13,142 nt of DNA. Source: Deltaproteobacteria bacterium. GTDB lineage: Bacteria; Desulfobacterota; DSM-4660; Desulfatiglandales; HGW-15. Below the pieces are notes generated by a model. That model saw only the letters and a program-made list of their open reading frames with translations, ran no database searches and was not told where the DNA came from. Where the stretch lies: assembly GCA_016926135.1 (NCBI GenBank), contig JAFGPH010000384.1:1-13142 (forward strand), written 5' to 3'. Position numbers and translations under genes: made by a program. Shown here piece after piece: positions 7,859 to 13,142 of this stretch (position 1 is the first letter of the stretch; each line of letters starts with the position of its first letter).

Positions 7859-7864
7859 GATTTG
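7847..7864 (+). promoter_or_regulatory. Inverted repeat over the -10 box, likely Rrf2 operator
   Basis: CAAATC-TAGTGT-GATTTG is a perfect 6-bp inverted repeat with a 6-nt centre that coincides with the predicted -10 hexamer. A dimeric regulator bound here would block polymerase. As the downstream gene encodes an Rrf2-family protein and these often repress themselves, autoregulation is the simplest reading. The binding protein is inferred. Confidence 0.5.
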
Positions 7865-7927
7865 ATCCCACCTGACCGACAGGGCGGATTCCAATCACAA
7901 TCCCAGTTCAGCGAGGCATGTTTCCCC

Positions 7928-8386
7928 ATGAAACTCTCCACTCGCAGCCGGTACGGCGCCCGGCTCATGATCGAGCTGGCCATGAATTACGGGAAGGGTC
8001 CATTGAGTATCGCGGAGATTTCCAGAAAGCAGCGTATCCCAGTCAAATATCTGGAACAAATCATTATTCCCCTGAAAAAGGCAAAACTCGTCACCAGTGT
8101 GAGAGGACCCAGAGGCGGACACATGCTCTCAGCCCCCCCCAGCAGAATCAGCCTCTGGGATATCCTGATCCTGCTGGAATCCAAGTCGTCGCTCGTAGAC
8201 TGTGTTGCCAACAAGAATGCGTGTATCCATGCGAGTAACTGCCCGGTTCGGCCCGTATGGTATCAGGCCCTGAATGCCATGAAGAAAGTCCTCAAAAAAA
8301 CCAGCCTCCAGACTTGCATGGACGCCCAACGCCAAACAAGGCAGGATTTCCCGGCGGTTCAGAAACACGGGGGCTCGATTCGATGA
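7928..8386 (+). CDS. Rrf2/IscR-family transcriptional regulator with [Fe-S] ligand cysteines
   Basis: 152 residues from the ATG. MKLSTRSRYGARLMIELA is the classic Rrf2 N terminus; a winged helix follows (SIAEISRKQRIPVKYLEQII, about 27-47, then the RGPRGGHML wing at 59-67) and a dimerisation helix. Cys92, Cys99 and Cys105 match the IscR cluster ligands (C92, C98, C104 in E. coli) apart from one extra residue, so it probably binds an Fe-S cluster and senses redox, oxygen or cluster status. The open frame continues 22 codons upstream to a TTG, but the chosen ATG gives the conserved start. It is divergent from the division operon and 67 bp before the LysR gene. No isc or suf genes are adjacent. 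Confidence 0.9.
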   Translation: MKLSTRSRYGARLMIELAMNYGKGPLSIAEISRKQRIPVKYLEQIIIPLKKAKLVTSVRGPRGGHMLSAPPSRISLWDILILLESKSSLVDCVANKNACIHASNCPVRPVWYQALNAMKKVLKKTSLQTCMDAQRQTRQDFPAVQKHGGSIR

Positions 8387-8453
8387 GATTATTCGAAGAA
8401 AAGCCGGCATATCCCCGGACCGATTCCGCCGCCCGGCATCACGGCGCCTGCCC

Positions 8454-9389
8454 ATGAAACCTGATTTCGACCTTCGTCAGTTAGAGATCTTCCGGAAGAT
8501 CGTGGAGCTGGGAAGCTTCTCCAGGGCTGCCGATTCGGTGGGTCTCGCTCAGGCCTCCGTCAGCGAAAGGATCGAGAAGCTCGAAGCCGCGCTCGGCACA
8601 AGACTCCTGGACCGAATGGGAAGGCGCGTGCTGCCCACCAAGGCAGGGGACCTGTTGTACCGGCACGCCCTTGCACTCCTGGAAATGAAGCGGACGGCCT
8701 GCCTCGAAATGGAGGATTTTCTCGGCGTCAGGAAAGGGGAGATCAGCCTCGGGTGCAGCACCATACCCGGGGAGTACATTCTGCCCAAAATTCTCGGGAG
8801 TTTCGGGAAGCGATATCCGTATGTGACGGTCTCGCTCACCATCGCCGACTCGAGCGAAATCGAAAGCCGGGTTCTGGAGGGCTATTTCGAGTTCGGCATC
8901 ATCGGCTCCCGAAGTTCCGTAAAGACCCTTCTCTGCAGCGAGATCTGGGAGGACGAACTGGTGCTCGTGGTGCCTGCTTCTCACCCCTGGGGACACAGAG
9001 GGTCGATCTCAGTGAAAGAGCTGCATCAAGTGCCTTTCCTGTCCAGGGTACCCGGTTCAGGGACTCTGAAACGGTTGGAGGAAATTCTCCAGGCCGCAGG
9101 GGCCAAAGGAACTGAATCCCTCCGGGTGGTCGCGCGCTTCAGCTCGTCGACTGCGGTCAAGGAAGGAATCAAGGCGGGCCTTGGGGTCTCCATCCTTTCC
9201 TCGCTGGCCCTGGATACGGAGCTGAAAGCGGGTCTTCTGAAAAAACTGAAAGTGAGGGATCTCCCCATGTCTCGCCGCTTTTTCCTGATCCAGGACAGGA
9301 GGCGAACCGCCTCGCCCCTGTGTAAGGCATTTATCGAGCATCTTTTTTCCTCCCTCTCCTTCCTCCCCGGATCGGAAATCCCTTTATAA
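8454..9389 (+). CDS. LysR-family regulator, probably of the selenium-metabolism-associated type
   Basis: 311 residues, normal LysR length. The N-terminal HTH (about 6-66) reads LRQLEIFRKIVELGSFSRAA, then ASVSERIEKLEAALGTRLLDR and VLPTKAG. The C-terminal effector-binding domain (about 94-300) begins with GEISLGCSTIPGEYILP and contains GVSILSSLAL. The sequence and its place directly before selD-yedF fit the group that NCBI names selenium metabolism-associated LysR regulator; that assignment comes from context and memory. The ligand is unknown. No clear Shine-Dalgarno sequence precedes the ATG, and no other in-frame start nearby is better; translation may depend on readthrough from the Rrf2 gene 67 bp upstream. 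Confidence 0.88.
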   Translation: MKPDFDLRQLEIFRKIVELGSFSRAADSVGLAQASVSERIEKLEAALGTRLLDRMGRRVLPTKAGDLLYRHALALLEMKRTACLEMEDFLGVRKGEISLGCSTIPGEYILPKILGSFGKRYPYVTVSLTIADSSEIESRVLEGYFEFGIIGSRSSVKTLLCSEIWEDELVLVVPASHPWGHRGSISVKELHQVPFLSRVPGSGTLKRLEEILQAAGAKGTESLRVVARFSSSTAVKEGIKAGLGVSILSSLALDTELKAGLLKKLKVRDLPMSRRFFLIQDRRRTASPLCKAFIEHLFSSLSFLPGSEIPL

Positions 9390-9393
9390 GAAT

Positions 9394-9406
9394 TGCGAAA
9401 TTTCGA
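9394..9406 (+). promoter_or_regulatory. Candidate LysR box upstream of selD
   Basis: T-GCGAAATTTCG-A has the T-N11-A form of LysR-type binding sites and contains the perfect 10-bp palindrome CGAAATTTCG (9396-9405). It lies 10 bp upstream of the -35 box of the selD promoter, centred near -51 from the predicted start, within reach of an activator contact. The LysR protein encoded just upstream is the natural candidate. Confidence 0.4.
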
Positions 9407-9416
9407 TTTTTCCAGT

Positions 9417-9445
9417 TTGACATATCGGGGATTCCTTTCTATATG
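9417..9445 (+). promoter_or_regulatory. Promoter of selD-yedF
   Basis: Perfect TTGACA (9417-9422), an ideal 17-bp spacer and TATATG (9440-9445; 4/6). The predicted start near 9452 leaves a leader of about 48 nt before the selD ATG. It shows that selD-yedF can be transcribed independently of the LysR gene. Confidence 0.6.
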
Positions 9446-9499
9446 CTATCCAAAAGATGCATGCGCTGCGGAGCGTCCCTGCGGGAAAGGAACACCGGG

Positions 9500-10549
9500 A
9501 TGAGCACAAAAGAAGGGATTCGTCTTACGGAGACGGTACAGGGCTCCGGCTGAGCGTCCAAGCTGGCGCCAGGGGACCTGGATCGCGCACTTTGCGGCAT
9601 GGAAATCCCCACAAACTCCAACGTACTCGTGGGGCTGGAGCGGGCCGATGACGCAGGAGTCTACAGGATTTCGGACGATCTCGCCCTGATCCAGACGGTA
9701 GATTTTTTTACACCCATCGTGGATGACCCCTACCGGTTCGGCCAGATTGCGGCGGCCAACGCGCTCAGCGACGTCTACGCCATGGGCGGCATCCCCAAAA
9801 CAGCCATGAACCTGGTCGCCTTCCCGGCAAAGGATATGGATTTTTCCATCCTGCGAAAGATCATCGAAGGCGGCATCGATAAGATGAGGGAGGCCGGCGT
9901 AGTGCTGCTGGGTGGCCACAGCGTGGAGGATACGGAGCTGAAGTACGGCCTTTCGGTCACGGGATTCGTCCACCCGGCCCGTATCCTTACCAAAAAGAAT
10001 CTGAGACCGGGAGATCGACTGATCCTCACCAAACCTCTGGGCACCGGGATCATCAGCACGGCCATCAAAGGCGGGCTTGCTTCACCGGAACTCGAGGAGA
10101 AGGCGTCCCTGTCCATGGCCACCCTCAACAAGGTCGCGGCAGAAGTGATGAGAGACTACCCCGTTCATGCCTGCACGGATATCACCGGTTTCGGGTTCCT
10201 TGGCCATCTTGCGGAGATGGTAGTGGATTCAGGCTTCGGGGTGCACATACAGGCCGGTTCTGTTCCCGTGTTTCCGGAGGCATTGGAGTATGCAGCCATG
10301 GGCCTCATACCGGCAGGCGCTTACAAAAACAAAGACTTCCGGGCCTCCATGGTTGATTTTGCCCCAGGTGTCGATCCCGTGCTGCGGGATGTGCTGTTTG
10401 ATCCGCAGACATCGGGAGGGCTGCTCATTTCGGTGGAGGGCGAGCGGGCGGGGGAATTGGTGAAGGCACTGAAGGCACAGGGAATTCCCGCGGCCGATAT
10501 CGTGGGCGAAACAGCGCTCAAGCCCAAAGAGAAAATTCTGGTGACGTGA
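9500..10549 (+). CDS. selD: Selenide, water dikinase SelD, itself a selenoprotein (in-frame TGA = Sec18)
   Basis: SelD makes selenophosphate from selenide and ATP, the Se donor for tRNA-Sec and selenouridine. The gene is 349 codons plus stop when the TGA at 9551-9553 is read as selenocysteine. The resulting GSGUASK places Sec18 and Lys21 at the positions of E. coli Cys17 and Lys20, followed by PGDLDRALCG, as in other SelD proteins. Asp51, Asp68 and Asp91 (DDAGVY, TVDFF, ANALSDVYAMGG), GGHS (138-141), DITGFGFLGH and DPQTSGGLL are all present. The ATG at 9500 has AGGA 10 nt upstream and matches the family length; starting after the TGA, at 9599, would remove the catalytic residues. yedF follows 40 bp later. 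Confidence 0.95.
9566..9586 (+). other. Candidate bacterial SECIS hairpin for the selD UGA
   Basis: Stem GCG/CGC, then CCAGG/CCTGG, with AT bulged on the 3' side and a GGA apical loop (9574-9576). The loop begins 20 nt after the UGA, within the 16-37-nt range known for bacterial SECIS elements, and presents G residues as SelB requires. It is coding sequence at the same time. A competing fold pairs TCCA (9557-9560) with TGGA (9579-9582), so the exact structure is uncertain. Confidence 0.5.
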
Positions 10550-10589
10550 CACAGTTTATGAACGCATCCGGAGAGGAGACGCAATAGAT

Positions 10590-11195
10590 ATGTCAAACGA
10601 GTTGGACTGTCGGGGCCTGGCCTGCCCTGCCCCGGTCTTGCAGACCAAAGAACTGATCGAAAGAAAAAACCCCGCCGTGATCACCGTCGTCGTGGATAAC
10701 GAAGCGGCCCGCCAGAACGTGAGCCGTTTCCTCCTGAGCCGAAAATTCCAGGTTTCCACCATGAAGAATGGCCCTGATTTTGAAGTAACCGGGACAAAAA
10801 CCGCCCAGCATGCTCCGGCTCCGGAGACGCCCAGCGCCATGAGCGCGCTGGAGGAGCGAAAGAAAATCATGGTCATGGTGGCCACCGACCGGATGGGGTA
10901 TGGCGACGACGACCTGGGTAAAAAACTGCTCTTTAATTTCGTGAAGACCCTCAAGGAAATGGGGCCGGACCTCTGGCGTCTGGTTCTGGTGAACAGCGGT
11001 GTCACGCTGGCGATCGAAGAGGCCGAAGCCCTGCCGATTCTGAAGGAACTGGAAGACGACGGTGTGACGATTCTGGTCTGCGGAACCTGTCTCACGCACT
11101 TCAATCTTCTGGAAAAGAAACGTGTGGGAGAGACCACCAACATGCTGGACATTGTCACGGCCATGCAGTTGGCGGACGAGGTGATCAACATTTGA
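10590..11195 (+). CDS. yedF: Sulfurtransferase-like selenium metabolism protein YedF
   Basis: 201 residues with two domains: an N-terminal TusA-like domain (1-70; LDCRGLACPAPVLQTKELI, catalytic-type Cys12) and a C-terminal DsrE-like domain (about 90-201) with VCGTCLTHF (Cys164, Cys167). This fusion is the YedF family found with selenium-utilisation genes; its exact step is not established, but delivery or handling of reactive Se is the usual proposal. Cys7 in DCRGLAC sits where TusA proteins usually have Ala, so a CX4C pair is present. ATG start with GGAGAGGAG 11 nt upstream. Co-transcribed with selD by spacing and orientation. Confidence 0.93.
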   Translation: MSNELDCRGLACPAPVLQTKELIERKNPAVITVVVDNEAARQNVSRFLLSRKFQVSTMKNGPDFEVTGTKTAQHAPAPETPSAMSALEERKKIMVMVATDRMGYGDDDLGKKLLFNFVKTLKEMGPDLWRLVLVNSGVTLAIEEAEALPILKELEDDGVTILVCGTCLTHFNLLEKKRVGETTNMLDIVTAMQLADEVINI

Positions 11196-11199
11196 AAAG

Positions 11200-11227
11200 A
11201 CCTGGGACCCTGGACCTGGGACCCTGG
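11200..11227. repeat. Perfect 14-bp tandem duplication between convergent genes
   Basis: ACCTGGGACCCTGG occurs twice head to tail (11200-11213 and 11214-11227). It fills nearly all of the 32 bp between the yedF stop and the yajD stop. It does not fold into a strong hairpin with a T-run, so it is not a standard terminator. Confidence 0.9.
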
Positions 11228-11635
11228 TCACCTATCTCTTTTCAGCAAATTGGCGAGCCCCGCAAAGGGCCTGTGGGTGATCGACTTTTCTTCTTTGTCG
11301 CCGGCCTCCGCACCTCCCCCGGCCTCGTAGTCCAGCAACCGGCTGTGCTCATTGTCGTGGCAGTAGATGCACAGGTTTTCCCAGTTGCGACCGTCGGGTG
11401 GGTTGTTTTCGTGATTGTGATCCTTGTGGTGAACCGTCAGCAGGTGGAGATTCTGGAGGGTGAACTCCCGGCCGCAGCGTGCGCACACCCAGGGATGGAT
11501 CCTGAGGGACTGCTCGCGGTATCCCTTCATGCGTTCCTCTTCCGCCCGACGCGCCTTCGCCACGATCGAGTCGATTTCCTGCTGCCCGATCTTCACCCCG
11601 CGCGGCCGGCGCGGTCCACTGCCTTTCAAGGCCAT
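11228..11635 (-). CDS. yajD: YajD-type HNH nuclease
   Basis: 135 residues resembling E. coli YajD along its length (RIHPWVCARCGREFTLQNL, then TVHHKDHNHENNP, DGRNWENLCIYCHDNEHS and a final PFAGLANLLK). Two zinc-binding CxxC pairs, Cys51/Cys54 and Cys89/Cys92, frame the HNH core: His69-His70, Asp72, His73 and His75, then Asn77 and His93/His97. Such proteins are predicted metal-dependent DNA nucleases of unknown biological role. The N-terminal ~35 residues are basic and longer than in YajD. ATG start with GGAGGGG close upstream. It converges on yedF and lies 130 bp behind the CorC-type gene; that gap shows no convincing promoter or terminator. Confidence 0.9.
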   Translation of the reverse strand: MALKGSGPRRPRGVKIGQQEIDSIVAKARRAEEERMKGYREQSLRIHPWVCARCGREFTLQNLHLLTVHHKDHNHENNPPDGRNWENLCIYCHDNEHSRLLDYEAGGGAEAGDKEEKSITHRPFAGLANLLKRDR

Positions 11636-11765
11636 TTCCCCTCCTCACGCTGTGCAGAAGCAGCATTTTTTGTGCAGGCGACACGGCGCGGATGTAAGCC
11701 GAATACGGTCAAAGCCTTCACCGCGACAATTTCTATCTGAAGCGCACCGCTTTGTAGAGTCGGCA

Positions 11766-13088
11766 TCACGGCCAGTCCGCCTCTTCCGGCAGAGCCGCTC
11801 GATCCTGGATTCGTTTGATGAGCACCTTGTCCACTCTCCTCCAGTCCATGTCCACCACCTCAAAGACAAAATCCCGCCATTCAAGCCACTGCCCGACGGA
11901 GGGAATCCGCCCGAAGCGGGTGATGACAAAGCCTCCCAGGGTCTGATAATGGCCTTCTTCTTCATCCGGCAATTTATCGATCCCCAAGATTTCCTTCAGT
12001 TTGTCTACCGGCAGCAGACCATCCACGAGAAACGAGCCATCCTCCCGCCTCACCGCGCTCGGTTCCTCCAGGCCGGCAGGCAGGGGCACATAGCCCACAA
12101 TGTCTTCCAGGATGTCATTATGGGTGATCAGGCCCTGAACACCGCCGTACTCGTCCACCACCATGGCGAGATCAGACCCCTTCTGCTTGAACAGATCCAG
12201 GACTTGAAGGGCCGGCATGGACTCCGGCACGAGCAAAGGCTGGGTCAGCATTTCGCGCAAATCGATCGGCTCCGAGCGAAGGCTCCGGACCAGGATGTCT
12301 TTCACGTTCAGGATGCCCAAAACCCGGTCCAGATCGCCCTCCGCCAGCGGAAACCTTGAATGCCGGCTGCTGATGATTTCCCGCTGGACATCCTCCCATG
12401 AGTCGTTCGGGTCGATCCAAACAATCTGCGTTCTGGGCGTCAGCAGTTCCCCGGCAAGTCGGTCTCCCAAACGCAGGACCCCTTCGATCATGCCCTGCTC
12501 CGCTTCTTCGAATACCCCCACCCGGGTGCCCTGCGCGAGCATGGCCTTGATCTCTCCGTCGGTCACCGGGGGTTCGGTAGAGGGTCGGATTCTCAGGAGA
12601 CGGATCACGACGTCCGTGGAGAGGCTCAGGATACGCACGAAAGGGGACACCGCCACCGCCAGGGCCTGCATGGGCAAAGCCATGGAGGCGGCGATTCTCT
12701 CGGCATGATTCAGCGCCAGGCGCTTGGGAACGAGTTCTCCCAGGATCAACGAAAAATAGGTGATGAGCACAACCACCACTCCCACCCCCAATGCGTCCCC
12801 ATAAGGGGCCAGGGGCGGGAACCCCTTGAAATAAGTCCCGAGCTCTGAGGCGATGGTAGCCCCTCCGAAGGCCCCTGCCAGGATCCCTACCAGAGTAATT
12901 CCGATCTGCACCGTGGAGAGGAATTGATTGGGATTTGTCGCCAGATCCAGTGCCGCCTTCGCCTTTCGACTTCCTTCCATGGCCTGCTGTTGGAGCCTGG
13001 CCTTCCGGGCCGACACAACGGCAATCTCCGCCATCGCAAAGATCCCGTTGACGATCAGCAGCAGGAAGATGATCAGAATCTCCAACAT
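11766..13088 (-). CDS. CNNM/CorC-type hemolysin-family membrane protein (DUF21-CBS-CorC_HlyC)
   Basis: 440 residues with the full family architecture: a DUF21/CNNM membrane domain (1-170, about four hydrophobic segments near 3-25, 57-80, 98-118 and 132-155, with MAEIAVVSARKARL and GELVPKRLAL), a CBS pair (about 205-330; SRHSRFPL and VVDEYGGVQGLIT) and a C-terminal CorC_HlyC domain (345-430; GGFVITRFGRIPSVG). Relatives are linked to Mg2+/Co2+ efflux or polyamine export, and the old name hemolysin TlyC is misleading; the substrate cannot be told from sequence. ATG start; the upstream GGA is a weak ribosome signal. Only 54 bp upstream are in the window, so its promoter is not resolved. Confidence 0.93.
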   Translation of the reverse strand: MLEILIIFLLLIVNGIFAMAEIAVVSARKARLQQQAMEGSRKAKAALDLATNPNQFLSTVQIGITLVGILAGAFGGATIASELGTYFKGFPPLAPYGDALGVGVVVVLITYFSLILGELVPKRLALNHAERIAASMALPMQALAVAVSPFVRILSLSTDVVIRLLRIRPSTEPPVTDGEIKAMLAQGTRVGVFEEAEQGMIEGVLRLGDRLAGELLTPRTQIVWIDPNDSWEDVQREIISSRHSRFPLAEGDLDRVLGILNVKDILVRSLRSEPIDLREMLTQPLLVPESMPALQVLDLFKQKGSDLAMVVDEYGGVQGLITHNDILEDIVGYVPLPAGLEEPSAVRREDGSFLVDGLLPVDKLKEILGIDKLPDEEEGHYQTLGGFVITRFGRIPSVGQWLEWRDFVFEVVDMDWRRVDKVLIKRIQDRAALPEEADWP

Positions 13089-13142
13089 AAAGCTCTATCC
13101 GCACCGTCCGCTATTTTCCTGTATAGTCAAGATCTTATACAA

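Noticed and set aside
9500..9598. selD as a pseudogene or sequencing error because of the TGA
   Set aside because: The frame is intact on both sides, the TGA is exactly at the Cys/Sec position, and a candidate SECIS hairpin and yedF are adjacent.
9457..9651. 64-residue frame overlapping the start of selD
   Set aside because: Out of frame with selD, which has catalytic-site homology through this stretch when the TGA is read as Sec.
11636..11765. Small hairpins such as AAGCG-CAC-CGCTT as a terminator between the CorC-type gene and yajD
   Set aside because: Short stem and no T-run on the minus strand; not a convincing terminator.
11460..12359. 299-residue plus-strand open frame across yajD and the CorC-type gene
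   Set aside because: Spans the reverse of two real genes and their spacer; no domain features.
13089..13142. TATACA (13125-13120, minus) as -10 of the CorC-type gene
   Set aside because: The matching -35 would lie beyond the window edge, so it cannot be judged.

Overview
The window reads as a piece of chromosome from a Gram-negative, probably anaerobic bacterium of the Desulfobacterota (classical deltaproteobacteria). This is inference from three things: the partial 16S rRNA sequence at the left edge; envelope genes that imply an outer membrane (a TolC-type channel and an EnvC-type factor); and a selenium-metabolism cluster whose SelD is itself a selenoprotein. The region is densely coding, with no CRISPR array, insertion sequence or prophage. 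No gap between genes exceeds 300 bases; the longest are 336-547 (rRNA promoter and leader) and 7689-7927 (divergent promoters).

Left part, all on the minus strand. A seven-gene co-directional block runs from 7688 down to 548: a small Cys-rich protein of unknown function, a TolC-family outer-membrane channel, FtsE, FtsX, an EnvC-like murein hydrolase activator with a degenerate LytM domain, a CtpA/Prc-type S41 protease, and a DegT-family PLP aminotransferase. FtsEX and EnvC form the known relay from the divisome to cell-wall amidases, and CtpA-type proteases trim peptidoglycan hydrolases and envelope proteins, so the block looks like a cell-separation and envelope-remodelling operon. A strong promoter (TTGACA-N16-TATAGT) precedes the first gene. 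Directly behind the last gene, on the same strand, sits an rRNA promoter with an AT-rich UP-like tract, a leader with boxA- and boxC-like elements, and the 5' end of the 16S gene, which leaves the window.

Middle and right, plus strand. Divergent from the division operon is an Rrf2/IscR-type regulator with three cysteines at the [Fe-S] ligand positions and an inverted repeat centred on its own predicted -10 box. Then come a LysR-type regulator, selD and yedF. selD continues upstream of the obvious open reading frame through an in-frame TGA (9551-9553) that falls exactly at the catalytic Cys/Sec position; a hairpin about 20 nt downstream of the TGA fits a bacterial SECIS. SelD makes selenophosphate, YedF is a marker of selenium metabolism, and the LysR protein belongs by context to the selenium-associated type, so these three genes form one functional unit with its own promoter before selD.

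Right end, minus strand. A YajD-type HNH nuclease converges on yedF, and the short gap between the two stop codons is filled by a perfect 14-bp tandem duplication. Upstream of it is a CNNM/CorC-type (DUF21-CBS-CorC_HlyC) membrane protein.
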